The position numbers were made by a program, and so were the translations under genes. 10,330 nucleotides of DNA from Candidatus Sifarchaeum subterraneum (GTDB lineage: Archaea > Asgardarchaeota > Sifarchaeia > Sifarchaeales > Sifarchaeaceae), in assembly GCA_016292335.1 (NCBI GenBank), contig JAECRX010000043.1, positions 1 through 10,330 on the forward strand, given 5' to 3'. The notes below the pieces were generated by a model that was given only the letters and a program-made list of their open reading frames with translations, made no database searches and had not been told where the DNA came from. Of this stretch, positions 4,356-10,330 are shown piece after piece; positions within the stretch are counted from its first letter, which is position 1, and every line of letters begins with the position of its first letter.

Positions 4356-5414
4356 TTGGTTAAAAAGCGCTGGTACTTTCTCATATTACTGGCGGTCCTA
4401 GTCCTAGCGATAATACATGGCACTTACATCGAAGAATCACAGAATGTGTTTTTTTCCTGGTTATTTGTTGGATTTTGGATTTGTTTTACCTTAAAATTCT
4501 TCAAAATGGTAAAACATTGTCGTGAATTTGGCTCACCGCATAACACTTCTTTCTTTATTCTTGGTTCTCTATCTATCGGGATGCTTTATAGCTTCTGGGG
4601 ATATTTTACTGGCTTACTCGAAATGAATCTCTTGGAGGGGTTAGGACTATACTTGAGTCCGTGGACCATCATTTTTGCTCTTCCTTACCTCGTGTATGGC
4701 TCATTTTCACTTTATTCTTGTTTTAGAAGATATGATGTGGTATATATAAGACAAACACCATTTAATGCCCACAAATTTGGAATTTTTTTTACCAGTTTAA
4801 CTGCAATCCTTGGAATTTTTTATTCGCTGTTCTTTGATGTCTTTATCGAATCTGTAAATTTTCCGCTAGAGCCCATTCATGTTTACCCTGATTTAATGCT
4901 CTTGCTTTTGGGTTTTATCTCAGTATATTTTACAATCAGATTTGGGATTTTCGGTGCACGGACTGTCATCCCTGACATTTCTAGGGTCGTTACAAACATC
5001 CGTAGACAAATACCTGTCAGCAATAGAAGTAGCGCTGAGAGAACTATCAGCGTTGCGTTACCCACCAAGAAGAAAAAATCAACTACCACCCCTGATAAAA
5101 AGTCCAAATGGAGTTCAAAGTTCGAGAAGCTCAAGCCAAAAGCAGGGATACTCACCTTGGATGATTTTAAGTGTATTTTCTGTTTTAAGCTACCAAAACT
5201 TCCTGCAGACGCGGGGAGGGGAATCATTTTGTGCCCAAATTGCAAACATCCAGCACATGCAGATGAATTCAAGGATTGGCTCAAACTTTCAAACCTCTGT
5301 TCTCGGTGTGATGCTACCATTCCTACTAGATTTCGCCGAAATCCCAAGATAATTCCTGTGAAGGAATATCTGAAAGTCTTTAAGGAATTTTCTAAAAAGA
5401 CAAAAAAGAAATAA
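4356..5414 (+). CDS. Multi-span membrane protein with C-terminal RING-like zinc domain (candidate E3 ligase)
   Basis: A 352-residue protein; I do not recognise the full-length family. Six hydrophobic segments are visible, at about 6-21, 31-50, 65-86, 98-120, 141-165 and 179-200. A basic, Ser/Thr/Lys-rich linker follows (about 205-262), then a zinc domain. Its potential ligands are C273, C276, C293, C296, H298, H301, C315 and C318. The stretch CKHPAHADEFKDWL then CSRC lines up with RING-H2 domains (C-x-H-x2-H-x2-C-x3-WL...CxxC), including Trp308 at the conserved E2-contact position; however, the sixth ligand position holds Glu304 and an extra Cys293 lies ahead. The even helix count and basic linker suggest that both ends are cytoplasmic. 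The start is TTG 4356, just after an in-frame TAA. Position directly behind E2 and JAMM suggests an E3 acting at the membrane; ligase activity is inferred. Confidence 0.75.
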   Translation: MVKKRWYFLILLAVLVLAIIHGTYIEESQNVFFSWLFVGFWICFTLKFFKMVKHCREFGSPHNTSFFILGSLSIGMLYSFWGYFTGLLEMNLLEGLGLYLSPWTIIFALPYLVYGSFSLYSCFRRYDVVYIRQTPFNAHKFGIFFTSLTAILGIFYSLFFDVFIESVNFPLEPIHVYPDLMLLLLGFISVYFTIRFGIFGARTVIPDISRVVTNIRRQIPVSNRSSAERTISVALPTKKKKSTTTPDKKSKWSSKFEKLKPKAGILTLDDFKCIFCFKLPKLPADAGRGIILCPNCKHPAHADEFKDWLKLSNLCSRCDATIPTRFRRNPKIIPVKEYLKVFKEFSKKTKKK

Positions 5415-5421
5415 AATATAA

Positions 5422-5514
5422 ATTCTGGATGCATGTAGAGAAAATTTTTGTAAAGCATGCGGAAAGAGCATTCCATCAAATGCGCTAAAATTTCGTAAAT
5501 TAACTAAATTTTAA
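5422..5514 (+). pseudogene. Orphan fragment resembling the end of a RING-like domain
   Basis: Seven bases after the stop of the membrane RING-like gene, in a different frame, an open stretch reads LDACRENFCKACGKSIPSN and a basic tail to TAA 5512. FCKACGKSIP parallels LCSRCDATIP at the end of the upstream zinc domain (C315/C318), and both are followed by basic tails. It has no start codon in frame near the beginning and only one zinc pair. It is best read as the remnant of a partially duplicated or deleted second RING-like gene. The resemblance is short and may be chance. Confidence 0.35.
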
Positions 5515-5548
5515 ATGAGCGTTATGCTGCTCTAAATGAGGGAAAAGA

Positions 5549-5848
5549 ATGAAAGAAAGAAAAACGCTTGAAATAAAGCAAATACTAAAGGAAAATAAAG
5601 ATGTTTTAGCAGATAGGTTTAAAGTTAAGGAAATTGGGATTTTCGGCTCTTATGTAAGGGGTGAACAGAAAAAGAAGAGCGATTTAGATATTTTAGCTGA
5701 GTTTGAAGAGCCAATAAGCCTTATTGAATTTGTAGCGTTAGAGAATTATTTAAGCGAACTGATTGGGAGAAAGGTAGACCTTGTTATGAAAAGTGCTTTA
5801 AAACAGAGAATAAGGAAACATATCCTAAGAGAGGTCCTATATATATGA
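5549..5848 (+). CDS. mntA: MNT-type minimal nucleotidyltransferase, antitoxin of a type VII TA pair
   Basis: A 99-residue minimal nucleotidyltransferase of the DNA polymerase beta superfamily. The signature GSYVRGEQKKKSDLDILAEF (33-52) supplies the GSxxRG loop and metal-binding D45 and D47; a third Asp lies at 77 (RKVDLVM). In characterised pairs, MntA neutralises the HEPN toxin by adding AMP to a Tyr next to its active-site His. The start ATG has GAGGG (5538-5542) six bases upstream. The stop overlaps the partner's ATG (ATGA at 5845-5848), so translation is coupled. The length is normal for the family. Such pairs are often mobile; its position beside the ubiquitin cluster need not be functional. 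Confidence 0.9.
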   Translation: MKERKTLEIKQILKENKDVLADRFKVKEIGIFGSYVRGEQKKKSDLDILAEFEEPISLIEFVALENYLSELIGRKVDLVMKSALKQRIRKHILREVLYI

Positions 5849-6207
5849 AAAAACGGGAATATGGCGATTACATTCAGGATGTCTTGGACTCTATAAATGC
5901 TGTTGATGAGTTTATAAAAGGAATGGCTTTTGAAGATTTCACAAAAGATAAGAAGACAATTTTTGCAGAGATAAGGGGTATTGAGATCATTGGCGAGGCT
6001 ACAAAGTATATTCCTAAATCAATCAGAAATAAATATCCAGAGATCCCTTGGAAAGATATGGCGGGATTGAGAGATAAAGTTATTCATGCGTACTTTGGAG
6101 TTGACTTAAGGGTGATATGGGAGACTGCAACTCGCCACCTTCCAGAAATCAAACCTTTGATTGAACAAGTCTTGAAGGATATAGAAAATGAGACAGTAAA
6201 GCCTTGA
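5845..6207 (+). CDS. hepT: HEPN-domain ribonuclease toxin (DUF86 family)
   Basis: A 120-residue HEPN protein of the HepT (DUF86) family, an RNase toxin. The RX4HXY motif is intact: Arg76, His81 and Tyr83 in RDKVIHAYFG. Arg and His are the catalytic pair, and the Tyr is the residue that MntA adenylylates in studied systems. The helices before it (DSINAVDEFIKGM; FAEIRGIEIIGEATKYIP) and the WKDMAGLRDKVIHAYFGVD segment are typical of the family. It overlaps mntA by 4 bases and is certainly cotranscribed with it. A T-rich/A-rich hairpin begins at the base after its stop. Because toxin and antitoxin are both intact, the module is probably functional. Confidence 0.92.
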   Translation: MKKREYGDYIQDVLDSINAVDEFIKGMAFEDFTKDKKTIFAEIRGIEIIGEATKYIPKSIRNKYPEIPWKDMAGLRDKVIHAYFGVDLRVIWETATRHLPEIKPLIEQVLKDIENETVKP

Positions 6208-6232
6208 GATTTTTTTGGGTTCAAAAAAAATC
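6208..6232. terminator. AT-rich hairpin after hepT
   Basis: GATTTTTTTG and CAAAAAAAATC face each other around a short GGTT loop, starting immediately after the hepT stop. This gives a U-tract in either direction, and it may end hepT transcription. Confidence 0.4.
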
Positions 6233-6264
6233 AAAGGATCTTACAAATTGCCAGAAGTCTGAAG

Positions 6265-6387
6265 ATGTATGAGTTTGGACTCGATTTTGGAGATAACATA
6301 TTTACCAGAAATCTTTCGTTCAAGACATCTTCTGTGCCGATAGAATATATGAGCAAATCCTTCGAGAGAGATGTTACTTACTTTTAA
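6265..6387 (+). pseudogene. Possible gene remnant after hepT, 40 codons
   Basis: The frame of hepT continues open past its stop from 6208 to TAA 6385-6387. The first ATG is at 6265, and the product reads MYEFGLDFGDNIFTRNLSFK and on to ERDVTYF. Composition is protein-like, but there is no Shine-Dalgarno site, and the frame extends upstream of the ATG (RILQIARSLK) as if it were the C-terminus of a longer lost protein. It faces the radical SAM gene tail to tail. No family is recognised; it may simply be chance. Confidence 0.2.
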
Positions 6388-6395
6388 AAAATCTA

Positions 6396-7619
6396 TTATG
6401 GTCCAAAGTGTCCTTGTTGAGTTTGGACTAATACGATCTTCAGTCCTGTAGATTCTAAGACAGTTTTAACTTTTAGCATTTCTGCAACACTTGGAATTCT
6501 GATATCTCTACGTCTGAATATTGGCCTATAATCTAATGCGCATACCTGAATATTTTCATCAATTTTGACTAACCTATCGCCAATTTCTCTAAGTTCATCG
6601 AAACTCATCCATGCTGAGTTATAGGGAATACCCACACCAATAAACACATGGTCATAATTGTCTACAATATATTTGACCGCATTCCAAGATGTTGTTAGGT
6701 ATTTTTTAGCTAAATCGTAATCCATGATATTTGTGATATTCATAAAGGTTTCAACTCTAGATCCTTTGAGGTCAGGGCCAATATCTGTCACACCTGCTTC
6801 AAAAAGTTCGTCTAAATAGTCTGGTGTCAAGATTGTGGCGTTTGTATCTAAATGTAATCTTGCTTTTTCATCTGGGTTCGATTCTTTTAGCCTTTTGAAA
6901 AATTTAATCAGCCAATACCTATTTAAAGTCGGTTCTCCTCCACTTATAGCCATTCTGTCAACTTGAAATCGATCTCTAAAAGCCGATAACATCGTGGCAG
7001 CATAATCAGGCTCTACAGGCTCGTGGTCACTTCCATAAGCAACTGAAAAATTTTGACATTGCCTGCATCTTAGATTACAGCCATGGCTAAACACTGCAAC
7101 TTCGATGTACCTGGATGGTGAAAATAAAGAGGGTTTAAGCCAATAGGGTGTTCCTACTCCTCCAACAGAGTGGGCCATATACCCAGAAACAATACGAAGT
7201 TGTGGAATTTCAGTATAATCAACTTCAGTAATGATTTCAATATTCTGTTTTATTGGTGTGTGGCATGGTGGCCTTAATTTCCCATCAATTATAACAGCAC
7301 ATGAATAACACCCGCCTGTTTGACAGGGAGTAAAAAAATCACCCTCTCCAGGGAACATACCGAACTTATATCCTAGTAATTCCAAAGCTCTTTTTACAGT
7401 GATTCTTTCTGGAACCTCAAAACTTTCTCCATTGACCCTAATCTTGATATATTTTCTATCACTTTTATCTTGTAATTTTTCGATGGCTTCATTTGGGCAA
7501 CCAAGAAAACAAGATTCACATCCAATACATTCATCAGGACTGGGGCACTGTATTATTCTTTCGCAAAAGCCACAATTAAGGCATTTTTCTTCGTTTCTCT
7601 TGAATAAAAAGAAGGTCAT
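6396..7619 (-). CDS. Radical SAM protein with N-terminal ferredoxin domains
   Basis: Residue numbers count from the upstream GTG at 7631 (411 residues). Eight Cys in CxxCxxCx5C (17, 20, 23, 29) and CxxCxxCx3C (35, 38, 41, 45) suit two 4Fe-4S clusters. About 60-135 is a plant-type 2Fe-2S ferredoxin domain with C103, C108, C111 and C123. The radical SAM core follows, with CNLRCRQC (C185, C189, C192), SGGEP (230-234) and LDTNA (261-265); HGCNLRCRQCQN resembles pyruvate-formate-lyase-activase and AmmeMemoRadiSam (AmrS) proteins. The ferredoxin part probably feeds electrons to the radical cluster. The substrate is unknown; glycyl-radical activation and peptide modification are both possible, and no partner enzyme is in the window. 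I prefer the ATG at 7619 because GGTG lies 9 bases before it and a TATA-like TTAAAA is near 7653; GTG 7631 itself overlaps that GGTG. Confidence 0.85.
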   Translation of the reverse strand: MTFFLFKRNEEKCLNCGFCERIIQCPSPDECIGCESCFLGCPNEAIEKLQDKSDRKYIKIRVNGESFEVPERITVKRALELLGYKFGMFPGEGDFFTPCQTGGCYSCAVIIDGKLRPPCHTPIKQNIEIITEVDYTEIPQLRIVSGYMAHSVGGVGTPYWLKPSLFSPSRYIEVAVFSHGCNLRCRQCQNFSVAYGSDHEPVEPDYAATMLSAFRDRFQVDRMAISGGEPTLNRYWLIKFFKRLKESNPDEKARLHLDTNATILTPDYLDELFEAGVTDIGPDLKGSRVETFMNITNIMDYDLAKKYLTTSWNAVKYIVDNYDHVFIGVGIPYNSAWMSFDELREIGDRLVKIDENIQVCALDYRPIFRRRDIRIPSVAEMLKVKTVLESTGLKIVLVQTQQGHFGP

Positions 7620-7679
7620 GTTGTAATACACCGCTGGCTAATTCTGGGGCTTTTAACCCCTTCTCAATATATTTTTCAT

Positions 7680-7695
7680 TTTTCTTTAGAGAAAA
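7680..7695 (-). terminator. Hairpin after hsp20
   Basis: TTTTCT and AGAAAA pair around a TTAG loop just beyond the hsp20 stop, and minus-strand U-rich sequence is not strong. It is a weak candidate terminator separating hsp20 from the radical SAM gene. Confidence 0.25.
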
Positions 7696-7705
7696 GATGG
7701 GCTAA

Positions 7706-8146
7706 CTATTCTATGTCGATTTTCACACCTTCAGCTGGTTTTGATTTTAGGAAACGGACTTCAAGAACACCATGATTAAGCGATGCCTTCCCTTCCTCTG
7801 GTATTACCTTGGCTGGCAAAGATAAAGAACGAGTATACGCGATTGGCCTCTCTTGTCTTATTATTTTCGCCTCTTTTTCTCCAAAGGGAATCCTTGTCTC
7901 AATCAATATTTCCATTTTATCTTCAACTGCATTAATGGCTATTTCCTCTTTTTCAACTCCAGGTACGTCAAAAATAACGATAATTTCATTTGGAGTTTCT
8001 TGAATATCTATAGGAGGTTCCACCACTGTAGTTGGAAAATCCTTATTGGAAAGTTCAAAAAGATCTCTAAAGAATTTTTGTATTTCATCAAAAATTCTCT
8101 TCATAGGTTTAGTAGGCTCGTCTGATATTTTTACCACCACCTTCAT
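7706..8146 (-). CDS. hsp20: Small heat shock protein, Hsp20/alpha-crystallin family
   Basis: A 146-residue ATP-independent chaperone that binds unfolding proteins as large oligomers. The alpha-crystallin domain spans about 46-134. It opens PIDIQETPNEIIVIFDVPGV, continues through KEEIAINAVEDKMEILIET, and closes with the family signature ASLNHGVLEVRF (G126-V127-L128). The C-terminal IDI (143-145) is the IxI motif that docks neighbouring subunits. The N-terminal arm (1-45) is short, with a helix RIFDEIQKFFRDLF. Length is normal for archaeal members. A TATA-like sequence lies about 50 bases upstream, and the gene appears monocistronic. Confidence 0.93.
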   Translation of the reverse strand: MKVVVKISDEPTKPMKRIFDEIQKFFRDLFELSNKDFPTTVVEPPIDIQETPNEIIVIFDVPGVEKEEIAINAVEDKMEILIETRIPFGEKEAKIIRQERPIAYTRSLSLPAKVIPEEGKASLNHGVLEVRFLKSKPAEGVKIDIE

Positions 8147-8192
8147 TGCGTAGATCTTGCTTAGATTAAGTAATATTCTCCTTTAATTCCAG

Positions 8193-8204
8193 ATATAATA
8201 TATG
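8193..8204 (-). promoter_or_regulatory. TATA-like box for hsp20
   Basis: Read on the minus strand, CATATATTATAT lies about 47-58 bases before the hsp20 ATG. Transcription would start near 8170, with an AGGAG-like stretch (about 8178-8182) near or just before the start point. Confidence 0.4.
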
Positions 8205-8289
8205 TACGAAAAGTGAATAAAGTAGGGTTTTATTTAAGAAAAATACTGCTTTCTATATTCCCCTTCTTTGATAGCTCATAAGTTTGAAA

Positions 8290-8673
8290 TCAATCTTCAA
8301 CATAGGCTATTGCTTCGATTTCAACTTTAAAATCTAATGGCAATCTAGCAACTTCTACACATGACCTTGCTGGAGGATTCTCACCAAAGAAAGTTGCATA
8401 GATTTCATTCATTTTACCAAAATCATCCATATTTTTGAGGAATACAGTAACTTTCAATACATTGTTCATAGAAGTTCCTGCTTCTTCTAAAATTGCTTTT
8501 ACATTTTTTAGTGCTTGTTTTGTCTGTTCTTCTATTTCTTCAGGTCTTTCACCCGTTTTTGGATCTATGCCTACTTGACCTGCTGTAAACACTAAGTTAC
8601 CCACACGAATTCCTTGAGAGTACGGACCTACCGCTTTTGGTGCATTTTCTGTTTTAATTACTTTTTTACTCAA
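8290..8673 (-). CDS. ridA: RidA family reactive imine/enamine deaminase
   Basis: A 127-residue RidA (YjgF/YER057c/UK114) protein, a cytosolic trimer that hydrolyses reactive 2-aminoacrylate and other enamine/imine intermediates of amino acid metabolism. Family motifs run through the chain: APKAVGPYSQG near the N-terminus, LVFTAGQVGIDP, QTKQALKNVKAILEEAG, KVTVFLKNMDDF and NPPARSCVEVARLP, whose Arg (residue 103) is the carboxylate-binding, catalytically needed Arg. I start it at TTG 8671-8673 because GGTGAT lies 4 bases before it. A GTG three codons earlier is in frame, but it lies inside that Shine-Dalgarno sequence, and starting at TTG restores the usual MSK N-terminus. Length matches the family. 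Confidence 0.94.
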   Translation of the reverse strand: MSKKVIKTENAPKAVGPYSQGIRVGNLVFTAGQVGIDPKTGERPEEIEEQTKQALKNVKAILEEAGTSMNNVLKVTVFLKNMDDFGKMNEIYATFFGENPPARSCVEVARLPLDFKVEIEAIAYVED

Positions 8674-8677
8674 ATTT

Positions 8678-8683
8678 ATCACC
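8678..8683 (-). promoter_or_regulatory. Shine-Dalgarno site of ridA
   Basis: On the minus strand GAGGTGAT precedes the TTG start by 4 bases. It excludes the in-frame GTG at 8680-8682, which is part of the site itself. Confidence 0.65.
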
Positions 8684-9028
8684 TCATCTTTTATCCACTA
8701 AAATCAATTGTTTAAATAGATTAACTAAAGAAGATCTCACTTACCACTAAAGAAACATTAAAAATTTCCTTTAATTTCACTGGCAATAGTGACTTTATAA
8801 AAAAGTAATTATTAAGTTTTTTGTGGTCTGAAGCAGGGTTTTTCCCCTGCGGGATCCTTACTTCCATGTATATTAGATTTTCGTTGCTGTTTAATTGCTT
8901 TTTCATGTCATAGCCAGAAATTGTTGCCTTTTCTTTCTGTTCTGGATTCTTTCGCTGTTTGATGCTGTTTCATGAAAAAATAAGCTTAAGTTACCAAAAA
9001 ACATATAATTTTCCTCCAACAAAAACAG
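8684..9028. other. Intergenic stretch between divergent ridA and the TPR gene
   Basis: AT-rich, with no convincing gene. GCAGGG and CCCCTGC (8833-8850) form a hairpin around a T-rich loop. A 61-codon minus-strand frame runs over it but lacks a start signal and family features. The stretch presumably holds the ridA promoter, for which I see no clear TATA box. Confidence 0.3.
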
Positions 9029-9036
9029 TTTAAAAC
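9029..9036 (+). promoter_or_regulatory. TATA-like box for the TPR gene
   Basis: TTTAAAAC is centred about 34 bases before ATG 9067. The predicted transcript start near 9060 leaves almost no leader, and no Shine-Dalgarno site is present, so the mRNA may be near-leaderless. Confidence 0.4.
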
Positions 9037-9066
9037 TTTTGTTCAAATAGAACGTGTGTGGTTTTT

Positions 9067-10330
9067 ATGATCGATCCCATTACCTTCACAATTGGAACTG
9101 GACTTCTATCTTTTGTAGGTGGAAAAATCAAGGATTGGCTCATCAAAAAAGCTGCTGAGAAAGGAAAAGAACTCATTGAGGAAAATGCGTCCGAGGCAGG
9201 AAAAGGCATAATTAATCGAATTACTGAAAAATTGTTAGGCAAAAAAACATTCGAAGAAACGATTAGTGATGCGACACTGGAAGATATAAGAATTTTGATA
9301 AGGGAAGAGATAAGAAGTACTCAAATTTCTGCTGAAGAACACGCAATTCGATTTACAGAAGAAGAAGCCATTCGAATTACTGAAGCATCTTTAAATGACA
9401 TTAATTCTCAGTTATCAAATTTTGACAGAAATATCTCAGGACTGGAAGCCCTGATCACTAAAGAAATGGAAGATTTAAGTGGTTGGATGGATCAAAGAAT
9501 TTATACAGAACTGAATAGATTAGGTTCGAACCTATTAGCTGAAATTCAAAAAATGGATCCCTCTCAAGTAGAGACCACGTTTAGAAATATTGATAATAGT
9601 CTCAACAAGCTAGGAGAGGAGTTAAGAAAGGATCACGAAATAATAATTACCAAATTAGACATAGTATCAGAAGACGTAAAAGAATTCAAAGAAATGATGA
9701 GAGAGGTATTAGATATCTTTAAGGATAGAGGAATCACAGAATCTATGACTTCCGATGTTTCAAGAGAAGAAACTGGAGCAGGAGATGGAATGGTCCCTAC
9801 TATAGAAGAGCATATCTCATTGATCAGTGCAAAAGACAAAGATGTGATAGATTCAAAGTTAGAGGATGTAGAAGAATTTGAAAAACAATTAGAAGAGCTC
9901 CTAAAAAGACCCCCTGGAACACCCGAGTATTATACACTCAAAGGTAATTACTACATCGACACTGGGCAATATATGAAAGCAATAGAGCAATTTAAAAAAG
10001 CAGAGCAAATAAATAGCGAATATATTCCAATGTTGATTGGAATGTCACTTGCAAACTGGAAGATGGGGGACTATGAGCAAGCGGTAAATCTTTCCAAAGA
10101 TGCACTCCGTGCAAGTGACATGAAAAATGCAGATGCATGGTATCAGATGGGTGAAGGACTACTAAAACTGAGAAAATATGACCAGGCAATAAATAGCTAT
10201 AAGCAAGCGACTCAAATTAATCCAAACCAAGCCAAATCATGGAACGGATTGGGCACTGCTTACAAGCATTGGGGGGATCTTGATGAGGCGATTGAGGCCT
10301 ACAAGGTATCGGGCAACTTGGGAGAATGCC
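9067..10330 (+). CDS. Coiled-coil and TPR repeat protein (3' end outside window)
   Basis: Open from ATG 9067 to the right edge, at least 421 residues. The N-terminus (MIDPITFTIGTGLLSFVGGK) is mildly hydrophobic, then turns Lys/Glu-rich and amphipathic. About 60-235 is long, helical and Glu-rich, with heptad-like spacing, including a local repeat (IRFTEEEAIRITEAS). A Gly/Ser-rich acidic linker follows. From about 285, tetratricopeptide repeats are plain: YYIDTGQYMKAIEQFKKAEQ, ANWKMGDYEQAVNLSKDALR, LLKLRKYDQAINSYKQATQINP and AYKHWGDLDEAIEAYK, each about 34-37 residues. TPRs bind partner proteins. The N-terminal part matches no family I know; it may be membrane-associated or an oligomerisation rod. 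The start is the first in-frame ATG and follows a TATA-like box at near-leaderless distance. No link to the neighbouring genes is evident. Confidence 0.85.
   Translation, partial: MIDPITFTIGTGLLSFVGGKIKDWLIKKAAEKGKELIEENASEAGKGIINRITEKLLGKKTFEETISDATLEDIRILIREEIRSTQISAEEHAIRFTEEEAIRITEASLNDINSQLSNFDRNISGLEALITKEMEDLSGWMDQRIYTELNRLGSNLLAEIQKMDPSQVETTFRNIDNSLNKLGEELRKDHEIIITKLDIVSEDVKEFKEMMREVLDIFKDRGITESMTSDVSREETGAGDGMVPTIEEHISLISAKDKDVIDSKLEDVEEFEKQLEELLKRPPGTPEYYTLKGNYYIDTGQYMKAIEQFKKAEQINSEYIPMLIGMSLANWKMGDYEQAVNLSKDALRASDMKNADAWYQMGEGLLKLRKYDQAINSYKQATQINPNQAKSWNGLGTAYKHWGDLDEAIEAYKVSGNLGEC

Noticed and set aside
671..5414. Reading the cluster as a UFM1-type or a SAMP/Urm1 sulfur-carrier system
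   Set aside because: The Ubl ends in a single Gly like UFM1, but the E2 has the canonical HPN triad that UFC1 lacks. Sulfur-carrier systems do not need an E2 or a RING-like protein.
4883..5479. 198-codon minus-strand open frame opposite the RING-like gene
   Set aside because: It is antisense to a gene with clear membrane segments and a zinc domain, and its own product has no recognisable features.
8833..8850. GCAGGG/CCCCTGC hairpin as a third IS605 end
   Set aside because: It is preceded by GAAGCAGGG, but no TnpB tail frame lies beside it in the expected orientation, so the resemblance is too thin.
8721..8906. 61-codon minus-strand open frame upstream of ridA
   Set aside because: No Shine-Dalgarno or promoter signal, low-complexity composition, and it runs over a hairpin. 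I see no family feature.
1..10330. CRISPR array, tRNA or rRNA genes
   Set aside because: No regularly spaced direct repeats, no tRNA cloverleaf arms with CCA-proximal signals and no rRNA-like conserved segments were noticed on reading either strand.

Overview
The window looks like AT-rich archaeal chromosome. The evidence is Shine-Dalgarno sites of the GGTGAT type set 3-4 bases before starts (2973-2978, 8678-8683), TATA-like boxes about 25-40 bases before several genes, TTG starts, U-rich gene ends and, above all, a compact eukaryote-like ubiquitin system. Such systems are known in Caldiarchaeum (Aigarchaeota) and in Asgard archaea; I cannot fix the lineage from the sequence alone.

Layout. 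3-110: tail of an unidentified gene. About 243-449: relic of an IS605-family (TnpB) element, two hairpins around a decayed TnpB C-terminus. 671-1015: ubiquitin-like protein (Ubl), followed by a hairpin/T-run terminator. 1124-1378: two tiny ORFs in one frame separated by tandem stops, of doubtful reality. 1448-2668: E1-like activating enzyme. About 2749-2936: a second TnpB relic, between E1 and E2. 2982-5414: a tight same-strand set of E2 conjugating enzyme, JAMM/Rpn11-like isopeptidase and a multi-span membrane protein with a RING-like zinc domain. 5422-5514: short orphan fragment resembling the tail of that RING domain. 5549-6207: overlapping MNT/HEPN toxin-antitoxin pair. On the minus strand: a ferredoxin-fused radical SAM protein (6396-7619), an Hsp20 chaperone (7706-8146) and RidA (8290-8673). 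9067 to the right edge, plus strand: start of a coiled-coil plus TPR protein that runs out of the window.

How the genes fit together. The Ubl would be adenylated and thioesterified by the E1, which carries the nucleotide motif, an active-site Cys, two CxxC zinc knuckles and a C-terminal ubiquitin-fold E2-docking domain. It would pass to the E2 (HPN triad and active-site Cys), be placed on substrates with help from the membrane RING-like protein, and be removed by the JAMM protein. The most unusual part is the candidate E3: it is predicted to be anchored by about six membrane helices, suggesting modification at the membrane, whereas the archaeal RING proteins I know from such clusters are small and soluble. 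The Ubl ends in a single Gly at its stop codon, so it appears to need no maturation.

The remaining genes are common accessory or housekeeping functions with no evident tie to the ubiquitin cluster. No rRNA, tRNA or CRISPR array was seen.
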